This document shows, piece after piece, positions 1-6,081 of a stretch of 6,081 nt of DNA. The DNA is from Pseudomonadota bacterium (GTDB taxonomy: Bacteria > Pseudomonadota > Alphaproteobacteria > JAKJEU01): positions 1 to 6,081 of the forward strand of contig JAKJEU010000091.1 in assembly GCA_022705265.1 (NCBI GenBank), read 5' to 3'. The notes under the pieces are model-generated. The model had not been told where the DNA came from. It worked only from the letters and a program-made list of their open reading frames with translations, and searched no databases. Position numbers and translations under genes: made by a program. Positions within the stretch are counted from its first letter, which is position 1, and the number at the start of each line of letters is the position of its first letter.

Positions 1-63
1 TTGTGATTTTGCCTCAACATTTAAAAGCATCAACGACATAAAAAAAATTGTTATAAATTTCAT
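1..63 (-). CDS. Probable exported protein, N-terminal signal peptide only (runs off left edge)
   Basis: On the minus strand an ATG at 63-61 opens a frame that stays open to position 1, giving 21 codons; an in-frame stop lies just upstream at 69-67. The peptide begins MKFITIFFMSLMLLN and continues VEAKSQ: a lysine in the n-region, a run of about 13 hydrophobic residues, then V-E-A, which fits an A-x-A-like signal peptidase I site. A weak GGAT ribosome-site candidate lies at 75-72. A second in-frame ATG at 39-37 would cut off half the hydrophobic core, so the first is preferred. The frame is divergent from the Mur ligase gene. The mature protein lies outside the window and its function cannot be stated. 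With only 63 bases the call rests on the signal-peptide pattern and could be chance, since AT-rich DNA readily encodes hydrophobic runs. Confidence 0.5.
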   Translation of the reverse strand, partial: MKFITIFFMSLMLLNVEAKSQ

Positions 64-135
64 TTTTTATAATCCAAATTAATAATTTTATTGTAGTATG
101 ATAAAACATTTTAAATTTAAAAGTAAGAGAAAATT
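64..135. promoter_or_regulatory. Divergent intergenic control region
   Basis: This 72-bp AT-rich gap separates the minus-strand signal-peptide frame from the Mur ligase gene, so it should carry promoters for both directions if both genes are real. On the plus strand a perfect TATAAT occurs at 68-73 and a TATGAT at 97-102. Neither has a convincing TTGACA-like box 16-18 bases upstream; TTGTTA at 48-53 is only 14 bases from the first. On the minus strand TACAAT at 95-90 is a possible -10. In DNA this AT-rich such hexamers are common by chance, so the exact promoters are not assigned. The Mur ligase ribosome site appears to be the purine run AAGAGA at 125-130. Confidence 0.35.
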
Positions 136-1491
136 ATGGCAAAGTACTTTTTTTGTGGGATTGGTGGGGTTGGAATGAACCCTTTGGCCTTTATTTTAAA
201 GGAACAAGGCAACGAAATCATCGGTTCGGACAGAAGTTATAAAAAAAATTATGGAATTTATAAAACCATTGACGATGCGAATATAAAAGTATTCCCACAA
301 GATGGTAGCGGAATTGATGAAAGCGTCGATTTTTTCATTGTTTCGACTGCGGTTGAAGAAGACAATCTTGATTATCAAAAAGCTTTAAAATTAGGTATAA
401 AAATCATAAAAAGACCTGAATTACTTGCAACACTTATAAACGAAAGCCCTAAAAGCATCGCTGTTGGCGGGACAAGTGGAAAAACCACAACCACAGGAAT
501 GATTGGACATATGTTAAATATTTTAAATAATAATCCTTTGGTTATTAACGGCGGGATTATGACAAATTACAATCAAACTTATCTTAATGGAAATGGTATA
601 TCCGTTGCCGAAGCAGATGAAAGCAATGGAACGATTGAACTTTACGAACCTACATATTCACTTATAAGCAATATTTCGCTTGACCATAAAAGCCTCGAAG
701 AATTGTTAGAATTATTTACAAATTTCATCAAAAAAACCGAAAAAAAATGTGTTTTAAATGCTGATTGTAAATTTTCTTTTGGTCTTATTAATGATGAAAA
801 TAAAGATAAAGTTGTAACTTTTGGTATCGAAAACGATTTAGCTGATTTTAATGCTTACAGCATAAAACTTGGGGCACAATCTTCGGGTTTTTCTTTAAAA
901 GGTGTTGATTTCACCATCAATATGGCGGGGATTCACAATATTTATAATGCTTTGTCTGCGGTTGCGGTGTTAAATATTAATGGTTACGAACTTGAAAGCA
1001 TTGCTAATGCGTTAAGAAGTTTCAAAGGCATTAAAAGAAGAATGGAATTTATCGGAAGCTTTAATGAAATTGATGTAATTGATGATTTTGCCCATAACCC
1101 TGATAAAATTGCTAATGCCATTAACTCAGTTAAGCCATATTGTGAAGGGCGACTTATTACAATATTTCAACCTCATGGCTTTGCTCCGACAAGGCTTATG
1201 AAAGATGGATATATTGAATCTTTTGTCTCTACTCTTTCAAAAAATGATATAGTCATAATGCCTGAAATTTATTATGCTGGTGGGCAAGTGGTAAGGGATA
1301 TTTCCGCAAAAGATTTAACCAGCGAAATTGAAAAAAGTGGCATTAAATCTTACTTTTTTGAAAATCGCGCTGACATTTTGGCCGTTTTAAAAGAAATTGC
1401 AAAACCAAAGGATAAAATCATGGTAATGGGGGCAAGGGATAATTCTTTGAACGAATTTGCAAAAGAAATTTTGGAATTTATGGAAAATTAG
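136..1491 (+). CDS. Mur ligase family protein, MurC/Mpl-type UDP-N-acetylmuramate ligase
   Basis: ATP-dependent cytoplasmic ligase that joins an amino acid or peptide to UDP-N-acetylmuramate. At 451 residues it has the full three-domain Mur ligase layout. The N-terminal Rossmann-like UDP-sugar domain shows GIGGVGM (8-14) and GSD (30-32). The central ATPase domain shows the P-loop GTSGKTT (112-118), EADES (159-163) and NISLDHK (179-185). GIHNIYNA lies at 265-272, and the C-terminal domain has KRRMEF (300-305), DDFAHNP (316-322), FQPHGF (344-349) and MGARDNSL (431-438). DDFAHNP recalls Mpl (YDDFAHHP) more than MurC (usually DDYGHHP), while FQPH recalls MurC. The P-loop has Ser where both usually have His. 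The adjacent LD-carboxypeptidase and the absence of other division or wall genes favour an Mpl-like recycling ligase acting on L-Ala-D-Glu-mDAP, but this is inference; MurC activity is the main alternative. The start has a purine-rich AAGAGA six bases upstream. It is the first gene of a likely three-gene operon, 18 bases before ldcA. Confidence 0.88.
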   Translation: MAKYFFCGIGGVGMNPLAFILKEQGNEIIGSDRSYKKNYGIYKTIDDANIKVFPQDGSGIDESVDFFIVSTAVEEDNLDYQKALKLGIKIIKRPELLATLINESPKSIAVGGTSGKTTTTGMIGHMLNILNNNPLVINGGIMTNYNQTYLNGNGISVAEADESNGTIELYEPTYSLISNISLDHKSLEELLELFTNFIKKTEKKCVLNADCKFSFGLINDENKDKVVTFGIENDLADFNAYSIKLGAQSSGFSLKGVDFTINMAGIHNIYNALSAVAVLNINGYELESIANALRSFKGIKRRMEFIGSFNEIDVIDDFAHNPDKIANAINSVKPYCEGRLITIFQPHGFAPTRLMKDGYIESFVSTLSKNDIVIMPEIYYAGGQVVRDISAKDLTSEIEKSGIKSYFFENRADILAVLKEIAKPKDKIMVMGARDNSLNEFAKEILEFMEN

Positions 1492-1509
1492 TTTTAAGGA
1501 CAAAAAATC

Positions 1510-2373
1510 ATGAAAATCGGTTTTATTTCTCCTGCTTCTCATGTTGTTTATGAAGACATTAAAAACGCGATTAATTATTTTGAAAACCAAGGTCACAAAA
1601 TAGTTTTAAGCAAAAACATATATAAACAAGAACGATTTATGGCAGGAAGTGATGAGGAAAGATTATCTGACCTTCATGATATGTTCGCTGACAAATCGGT
1701 TGATTTTATAATCGCAACCCGTGGGGCATATGGTTCACCAAGGTTGCTGGATAAAATTGATTATGAATTAATAAAACAAAACAAAAAAGGCTTCATAGGG
1801 CTTAGCGATGTAACCGCTTTATCACTTGCTATGTATAAAATGGCTGGACTTTCTTCTTATACTGGCATGGTTATAAAAAGCGATTTTAAGGACGAAACTT
1901 TACCACCTCTTTTAAAACAAAGCTTAAATCATGCCCTTAACCACCAAAAACAATCTTTTAAAGACCTTGAAATATATAACAAGGGAAAAGCCGAAGGAAT
2001 ATTAGTCGGCGGAAACCTTACCATGATTATGTCTTTGATGGGAACTCCTTATGAAGTCGACTTTCAAGACAAAATTTTGTTTATCGAAGAAATTGGCGAA
2101 GAACCGTTCAGAGTGGATAGAATGATTAACCAATTAAGGCTTGCTAATGTATTTAATAAAATAAAAGGCTTGATAATTGGTGATTTTACAGTAAAATTAT
2201 CAAAGGATAAGCTTGATGGTACTTTGGATGAGGTATTTTATGAACAATTTAAACATCTTAATATCCCTATTATCAACAACTTTTTAAATGGACATATAAA
2301 AGAAAAATATTTGCTTAAAATTGGTGCAAAAATATTTTTAGACTGTGTTAACGGAGAAATTCATGAAATGTAA
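1510..2373 (+). CDS. ldcA: LD-carboxypeptidase, peptidase family S66 (muramoyltetrapeptide carboxypeptidase)
   Basis: LdcA removes the terminal D-Ala from murein tetrapeptides in the cytoplasm, giving tripeptides for recycling. The 287 residues match the family's usual length of about 300. The start shows the S66 pattern IGFISPAS (3-10). RGAYGSPRLLDKIDY (71-85) corresponds to the family's RGGYG segment, with Ala replacing the second Gly. The nucleophile elbow is GLSD (97-100), so Ser99 is the predicted catalytic serine. ILVGGNLTMI (164-173) and FIEEIGEEPFRVDRM (191-205) carry the conserved catalytic Glu, probably Glu193 or Glu194. NGHIKEKYLLKIGAK (260-274) holds the predicted catalytic His262. 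No signal peptide is visible, in keeping with cytoplasmic action. The ATG is preceded by AAGGA at 1496-1500. The stop overlaps the start of the next gene. Pairing with a Mur ligase immediately upstream fits tetrapeptide-to-tripeptide trimming followed by religation. Other S66 members act on microcin C7 (MccF), but the context argues for LdcA. Confidence 0.9.
   Translation: MKIGFISPASHVVYEDIKNAINYFENQGHKIVLSKNIYKQERFMAGSDEERLSDLHDMFADKSVDFIIATRGAYGSPRLLDKIDYELIKQNKKGFIGLSDVTALSLAMYKMAGLSSYTGMVIKSDFKDETLPPLLKQSLNHALNHQKQSFKDLEIYNKGKAEGILVGGNLTMIMSLMGTPYEVDFQDKILFIEEIGEEPFRVDRMINQLRLANVFNKIKGLIIGDFTVKLSKDKLDGTLDEVFYEQFKHLNIPIINNFLNGHIKEKYLLKIGAKIFLDCVNGEIHEM
2353..2357 (+). promoter_or_regulatory. 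Ribosome binding site that sets the U32 gene start
   Basis: GGAGA here lies five bases before the ATG at 2363, a usual spacing. The longer in-frame alternative is a GTG at 2345 without any purine-rich site before it, and it would add six residues in front of the family's usual K-x-L-L-S-P-A-G-D start. The site sits inside the ldcA coding sequence, so ribosomes finishing ldcA would uncover or feed this start. Confidence 0.65.
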
Positions 2374-4498
2374 ATTACTTTCACCTGCTGGGGATATTAA
2401 TTCTGGCTATGCTGCTATCGAATATGGCGCTGACGAAATATATCTCGGGCTTAAACGATTTTCGGCTCGTGGTCTTGCCCATAACTTTACTCCTGATGAG
2501 CTTGATATTTTTACTAATTTTGCAAAAAGTAAGGGAAAAAGAGTTTTCTTAACTCTTAATACTTTGGTTCGTCAAAAAGATTTAAAAGAAGTAATCGAAG
2601 TTTTGAACATTGCAAAAGATGCAAAAGTCGACGGCATAATTGTTCAGGATTTTGGTATCGTCAACATTATAAATCAATATTTCAAAGACGATTTTGAAAT
2701 TCATGCCAGCACTCAAATGGCTATTCACAATCTTGACGGTGCTAAGGCTGCCGAAAAGCTTGGTATAAAGCGAATTGTTTTGGCTCGTGAGCTTTCTTTT
2801 GATGAGATTGAACATATTGTAAAAAACACCACTCTTGAAACCGAAGTCTTCATTCATGGTGCAATGTGTTACAGTTATAGCGGGCTTTGTATGTTTTCTG
2901 CATTAAAGAATAATTTAAGCGGAAATATGGGGCTTTGCACTTATTCTTGTCGTGAAGCTTTTGGCGACAAATTACATTTTTCAATGAAAGATTTATGGGT
3001 TGGCGAAGATATCCTTAAACTTCAAAAAATTGGGGTTACTTCCTTAAAAATCGAAGGAAGAAGAAAAAATCCTCTTTATGTTGGCGCTGTTACTGATTAT
3101 TATCGCAAAATACTTGATGGTAAAGATGCTCATAAAGAAAGCGACGATTTAAAAGTTATTTTTTCTCGTGGTAACCGCCCTCTTGAAACCGACAAACCAA
3201 TTGACAAAGAACATTCCGGACACAAAGGACTTTTAATTGGAAAAATTTTAAGCACAACAAAAGATTCCTTTACTTTTAAAACTGTTCGCGGTTTTGGAAA
3301 ATATGATGGACTTAAAATCGAAAGCGACAATTTGCTTGAACTTTTTGGCTTCCCTGTAAAAGAAATCAAGGTTAATGGTAAAAAAGTAAACAATGTTGAA
3401 AAAGGCGATTTTGTTGAAGTTTGTTTCAAAGATGGCGAAATTAAATCCAAAAAAATCAAAAAAGATGATAGAGTTTATCTTGCCTCAGACAGCAAAGTTA
3501 AATCTTCTTTTTCTTATGAAATTCCAAAAGAAAGCAACTTTGTCTCAAAAATTGCAATTGATGTTGAAATCGAAGTCGATGACGATTTGTTGATTGGAAA
3601 AACCGAATATTCAAAGGCCGAAATCGAACTTTCAAAAATTGAACCAACAAAAAATCCGTCTATTGTTTATGACAATGCAAGAAAATCTTTTGATAAAACA
3701 AAAGAAACAAGTTATGTGGTAAGAGATATTAAAATCAAAAACAAAGGCAATATTTATGTTTCTGTTTCTGACTTTAATGCTTTAAGAAATGAACTTTTGA
3801 ATTTTGAAATTGCCCCTACCACCCACAAAGAAATTGAAATTGAACCTTTAAAAATTGAAGCAAGTTCTGACAAAGTAAATTGGATTTTAAAAATCGACGA
3901 AGAACCTTCAAAATACAAAGGTATAATTCAAATGTTTAACGAAGTTGTCGTGGACATTGATACTGATTTTTCCTTTATGGACAAAGACAAAGTAAGAATT
4001 ATGATACCAACAATTTCAAGAGATGGTAAGGCAGAGAAAAAAGCAAAAGATTATTACAATCAAGGATACAGAAAATTCATGATTGATAACATTTATGGTT
4101 TAAGTTTATTGCCAAAAGATGCTGATTTAAAAGCTTATTACAATCTTTATTGCTTAAATCAATTTGCTTATTTTGACAGCATTCCTTTCACAATAAGCCC
4201 AGAAGATAGCGAAGAAAATATCGCTGAATTGGTTGAAATATTCAAAGACAAAGCAATCTTGCCAGTTATTTATAATCCTCCTTTGTTCATAAGTGGTAAT
4301 AAGGCGTTTGAAGAAGATTATAAAGATCTTGGCGAATATGAATATATAACAAAAAAAGATGTTTATTATGTTGTCGAAAAACAATATAAAAACAGAACCG
4401 AACAATTGAAAAAAATCGATGCAAAAACAAGGATGATTGACCTTACTTTTGCAAAAGTTGATTTCAAAACCATAAAGGACATAATGAAAAATTCATAA
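2363..4498 (+). CDS. U32 family protein, RlhA/YdcP-like (probable RNA-hydroxylation enzyme, long form)
   Basis: Annotated by tradition as a collagenase-like peptidase, but studied relatives RlhA (23S rRNA C2501) and TrhP (tRNA U34) are RNA-hydroxylation enzymes. The 711 residues start with LLSPAGD (5-11). Next come HASTQ (114-118), VLARELS (139-145) and the U32 signature EVFIHGAMCYSYSGLC (161-176). The four cysteines C169, C176, C192 and C196, placed as in family members proposed to bind an Fe-S cluster, are all present. SLKIEGRRK (227-235) closes the barrel. Residues of about 280-460 look like the DUF3656 region of RlhA, with HKGLLIGKIL and a GFPVKEI segment. The final 220 residues do not carry the cysteine-rich end I recall from E. 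coli YdcP. Instead a second barrel-like part includes SPEDSEENI and YNPPLFIS, as in long Firmicutes-type U32 proteins. Only C3, C354 and C597 lie outside the cluster. It overlaps ldcA by 11 bases and is probably co-transcribed. Substrate is unproven; tRNA, rRNA or quinone hydroxylation (UbiU/UbiV relatives) are possible. Confidence 0.85.
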   Translation: MKCKLLSPAGDINSGYAAIEYGADEIYLGLKRFSARGLAHNFTPDELDIFTNFAKSKGKRVFLTLNTLVRQKDLKEVIEVLNIAKDAKVDGIIVQDFGIVNIINQYFKDDFEIHASTQMAIHNLDGAKAAEKLGIKRIVLARELSFDEIEHIVKNTTLETEVFIHGAMCYSYSGLCMFSALKNNLSGNMGLCTYSCREAFGDKLHFSMKDLWVGEDILKLQKIGVTSLKIEGRRKNPLYVGAVTDYYRKILDGKDAHKESDDLKVIFSRGNRPLETDKPIDKEHSGHKGLLIGKILSTTKDSFTFKTVRGFGKYDGLKIESDNLLELFGFPVKEIKVNGKKVNNVEKGDFVEVCFKDGEIKSKKIKKDDRVYLASDSKVKSSFSYEIPKESNFVSKIAIDVEIEVDDDLLIGKTEYSKAEIELSKIEPTKNPSIVYDNARKSFDKTKETSYVVRDIKIKNKGNIYVSVSDFNALRNELLNFEIAPTTHKEIEIEPLKIEASSDKVNWILKIDEEPSKYKGIIQMFNEVVVDIDTDFSFMDKDKVRIMIPTISRDGKAEKKAKDYYNQGYRKFMIDNIYGLSLLPKDADLKAYYNLYCLNQFAYFDSIPFTISPEDSEENIAELVEIFKDKAILPVIYNPPLFISGNKAFEEDYKDLGEYEYITKKDVYYVVEKQYKNRTEQLKKIDAKTRMIDLTFAKVDFKTIKDIMKNS

Positions 4499-4573
4499 AT
4501 AATTGTTTATAATTTTTAAATTATGTATTTTAATAATATATGTAACAATTTTAACAAAAAAGGACACTAAGAA
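4499..4573 (+). promoter_or_regulatory. Intergenic leader before ilvC, probable promoter region
   Basis: This 75-bp, very AT-rich gap separates the U32 gene from ilvC and has no GC-rich hairpin with a U run, so I see no terminator for the upstream operon. TATAAT at 4508-4513 is a possible -10, but the best -35 candidate (ATGAAA, 4484-4489) is poor. A 7-base inverted pair, AATTGTT at 4501-4507 and AACAATT at 4544-4550, brackets the middle. AGGA at 4561-4564 is the ilvC ribosome site, nine bases before the ATG. No leader peptide with a run of branched-chain codons and no riboswitch-like fold is evident. ilvC could be read from its own promoter, by read-through from upstream, or both. Confidence 0.35.
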
Positions 4574-5584
4574 ATGAAAGTTTATTACGACAAAGATTCT
4601 GATATAAATTTAATAAAATCTAAAAAAGTTGCTATTGTTGGTTATGGAAGCCAAGGTCATGCTCATGCTCTAAACCTTAAAGATAGCGGTGTCAAAGAAG
4701 TTGTCGTGGCTTTAAGAGAGGGTTCTAAATCTGCTAAAAAAGCTGAGGCAGAAGGTTTAAAAGTTATGAATGTTGCTGAGGCTTCTAAATGGGCTGATGT
4801 TGTTATGATGCTTTGCCCTGACGAACTTCAAGCTGATATTTACAAAAACGAAATTAAGCCAAACTTAAAACAAGGTGGTGCTTTGGCCTTTGCTCACGGG
4901 CTTAACATTCATTTCAACCTTATCGAACCAAGAGAAGATATGGAAGTTTTCATGGTTGCTCCAAAAGGCCCTGGTCATACTGTTCGTTCTGAATACAAAA
5001 AAGGTGGTGGCGTTCCTTGTTTAGTTGCTGTTAATGATGCAAAAACCATGGATTTGGCTTTGGCTTATGCTTCTGCTATTGGTGGTGGCAAATCTGGCAT
5101 TATCGAAACAACTTTCAAAGAAGAATGCGAAACCGACCTTTTTGGTGAGCAAGCTGTGCTTTGCGGTGGTTTGTGTTCATTAATTAAATCTGGTTTTGAA
5201 ACTTTGGTCGAAGCTGGATATGCCCCTGAAATGGCTTATTTTGAATGCTTGCACGAAGTAAAACTTATCGTGGATTTAATTTACGAAGGTGGTATGGCTA
5301 ATATGAGATATTCTATTTCAAATACCGCTGAATATGGCGATTATGTAAGCGGACCTCGTGTTGTTGATGCTGGCGTTAAAGCAAGAATGAAGGAAGTTTT
5401 GACTGATATTCAAACTGGTAAATTTACTTCAAATTGGATTAGTGAATGCAAAGCGGGTCAACCTTCATTTAAGGCAATGAGAAAACTTAATGCTGAACAC
5501 CAAGTCGAAGAAGTCGGTGCAAAATTAAGAGCAATGATGCCTTGGATTACCGCTAACCGTTTGGTTGATAAAAACAAAAACTAA
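4574..5584 (+). CDS. ilvC: Ketol-acid reductoisomerase (NADP+), class I
   Basis: IlvC converts 2-acetolactate or 2-aceto-2-hydroxybutyrate, by Mg-dependent alkyl shift and NADPH reduction, to the dihydroxy acids of valine, isoleucine and leucine synthesis. The 336 residues are typical of the short class I form (E. coli has the long class II form). The nucleotide-binding motif is GYGSQGHAHALN (23-34). The cofactor loop carries Arg48, Ser51 and Ser53, the pattern of NADPH-preferring enzymes. FAHGLNIHF (106-114) includes His108, and PKGPGHTVR spans 130-138. The metal-binding acids of the knotted domain are Asp188 and Glu192 (ETDLFGEQ), and Glu224 and Glu228 (FECLHEVK). Ser249 lies in the SISNTAEYG substrate segment. 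All catalytic residues are intact. AGGA at 4561-4564 supports the start. Codon use is noticeably richer in GGT, GCT and GTT than in the upstream genes, suggesting strong expression. No other ilv or leu gene is adjacent. It ends before an intrinsic terminator. Confidence 0.98.
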   Translation: MKVYYDKDSDINLIKSKKVAIVGYGSQGHAHALNLKDSGVKEVVVALREGSKSAKKAEAEGLKVMNVAEASKWADVVMMLCPDELQADIYKNEIKPNLKQGGALAFAHGLNIHFNLIEPREDMEVFMVAPKGPGHTVRSEYKKGGGVPCLVAVNDAKTMDLALAYASAIGGGKSGIIETTFKEECETDLFGEQAVLCGGLCSLIKSGFETLVEAGYAPEMAYFECLHEVKLIVDLIYEGGMANMRYSISNTAEYGDYVSGPRVVDAGVKARMKEVLTDIQTGKFTSNWISECKAGQPSFKAMRKLNAEHQVEEVGAKLRAMMPWITANRLVDKNKN

Positions 5585-5603
5585 TTAATAAATAATTATT
5601 TTT

Positions 5604-5641
5604 AAAGAGGGTCTGGTATTTTTGCCAAGCCCTCTTTTTTT
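5604..5641 (+). terminator. Rho-independent terminator after ilvC
   Basis: Twenty bases after the ilvC stop, AAAGAGGG (5604-5611) pairs with CCCTCTTT (5630-5637). The stem continues inward with a T-G wobble, one C-A mismatch, then TGG against CCA and a T-G wobble, closing on the six-base loop ATTTTT (5618-5623). A run of seven T follows from 5635 to 5641. It is oriented for ilvC. Read from the other strand the stem is followed by A-rich sequence, so it would be a poor terminator for the convergent Nudix gene. Confidence 0.9.
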
Positions 5642-5651
5642 AATATATAAA

Positions 5652-6068
5652 TCAAATTATCACATTTTTTAATTTTGAAACATTCTTACAAAAGAAATTT
5701 CTTAAATTCTCATATATAATTTTATCTTTTATGGAATCTATATCGCACCACTCTAATTCATAATCATTTTCTGGGTTTATTTTGCTATCATCTAATGATA
5801 ATGCTATAAAATAAGTGGTTATAACATCTTTTCCCAAACTGTCCTTATATTCCATAAAACCAAAATCACCAATTATTTTTACCTTTAATCCCGTTTCTTC
5901 ATAAACTTCCCTTAATGCGCAATCTTCAAGAGTCTCTCCTACTTCTAAATGACCTTTTGGAAAAGTTGCACCATCATTATCATTCCTATATAAAAGCATA
6001 ACTTTATTATAATCATCTTTGCTAATTACTACACAACCTGACTTTTTTGTAATCATTATTTTATCCAT
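5652..6068 (-). CDS. Nudix hydrolase
   Basis: A 138-residue single-domain Nudix protein, cleaving a nucleoside diphosphate linked to another group, probably in the cytoplasm. The complete Nudix box G-x5-E-x7-R-E-x2-E-E-x-G-L is seen with Gly39, Glu45, Arg53, Glu54, Glu57, Glu58, Gly60 and Leu61. The preceding FPKGHLEVGET (36-46) resembles the FPKGH form common in diadenosine polyphosphate hydrolases and related proteins, but substrate cannot be fixed from this. The C-terminal EWCDIDSIKDKI (105-116) is the usual helix entry of the fold. The start is uncertain: the ATG at 6068 has only a weak upstream site, Met5 is an alternative, and the frame stays open to the right edge, so a slightly longer N-terminus is possible. 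The gene converges on ilvC with a 67-bp gap and is unlikely to be functionally tied to it. Confidence 0.9.
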   Translation of the reverse strand: MDKIMITKKSGCVVISKDDYNKVMLLYRNDNDGATFPKGHLEVGETLEDCALREVYEETGLKVKIIGDFGFMEYKDSLGKDVITTYFIALSLDDSKINPENDYELEWCDIDSIKDKIIYENLRNFFCKNVSKLKNVII

Positions 6069-6081
6069 ATACTTAAAAACC

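Noticed and set aside
68..73. Perfect TATAAT as a firm promoter for the Mur ligase gene
   Set aside because: No -35 box at a proper distance, it sits close to the divergent start codon, and such hexamers are frequent by chance in this base composition.
1387..1596. Minus-strand open frame across the Mur ligase-ldcA junction
   Set aside because: It overlaps two well-supported plus-strand genes and has the Phe/Ile/Asn-rich make-up expected from the antisense of AT-rich coding DNA.
2345..2362. GTG at 2345 as the U32 start, adding six residues
   Set aside because: No ribosome site precedes it, and the ATG at 2363 has GGAGA at the right distance and matches the family's usual N-terminus.
3130..3459. 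109-codon minus-strand open frame inside the U32 gene
   Set aside because: It lies wholly opposite a well-supported gene, has low-complexity Ser/Leu/Lys/Pro-rich content with no recognisable motif, and no ribosome site was evident.
4474..4498. AAAGGAC followed by an ATG at 4484, like a gene start
   Set aside because: The ATG is in frame with the U32 gene and codes for only four residues before the stop.
4511..4522. Small AT-only hairpin AATTT-TT-AAATT as a terminator for the upstream operon
   Set aside because: The loop is only two bases, the stem has no G-C pairs and no T tract follows, so it would not terminate transcription.

Overview
The window is AT-rich DNA (about one third G+C by eye), almost fully coding, with five complete or near-complete genes and the probable start of a sixth at the left edge. 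I see no RNA gene, CRISPR array, transposon, integrase, phage gene or long repeat. The ketol-acid reductoisomerase is a short class I enzyme whose wording (for example the stretches GYGSQGHAHALNL and ETDLFGEQ) resembles alphaproteobacterial IlvC as I remember it. The Mur ligase also resembles a group I associate with Alphaproteobacteria. The strong A+T bias suggests a low-GC, possibly host-associated or gut alphaproteobacterium. This placement is inference from memory, not a search.

Left edge (1-135): a minus-strand reading frame begins at position 63 and runs off the window. Its first 21 codons look like a secretion signal peptide. It is divergent from the next gene, and the 72-bp gap between them must hold the control signals for both.

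Central plus-strand cluster (136-4498): three tightly packed genes, probably one operon. They are a MurC/Mpl-type Mur ligase, an LdcA-type LD-carboxypeptidase (family S66) and a long U32-family protein. The ligase and carboxypeptidase make sense together in peptidoglycan recycling: LdcA trims tetrapeptide to tripeptide, and an Mpl-type ligase rejoins the recovered tripeptide to UDP-N-acetylmuramate. The U32 gene starts inside the last 11 bases of ldcA, so the two are probably translationally coupled. It resembles RlhA/YdcP (23S rRNA C2501 hydroxylation) through its N-terminal and middle parts but has a different C-terminal part.

Right part (4499-6081): ilvC follows a 75-bp AT-rich gap and ends at a good intrinsic terminator (5604-5641). 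It stands without ilvB, ilvN or ilvD beside it, and its codon choice hints at high expression. A Nudix hydrolase gene converges on it from the minus strand. Its start lies close to the right edge, so the exact N-terminus is not certain.

Nothing here is clearly a novel defence or mobile system. The points most worth a second look are the unusual Mur ligase clade paired with LdcA, the coupling of this pair to a long RlhA-like U32 protein that lacks the C-terminal cysteine cluster, and the unseen exported protein on the left.
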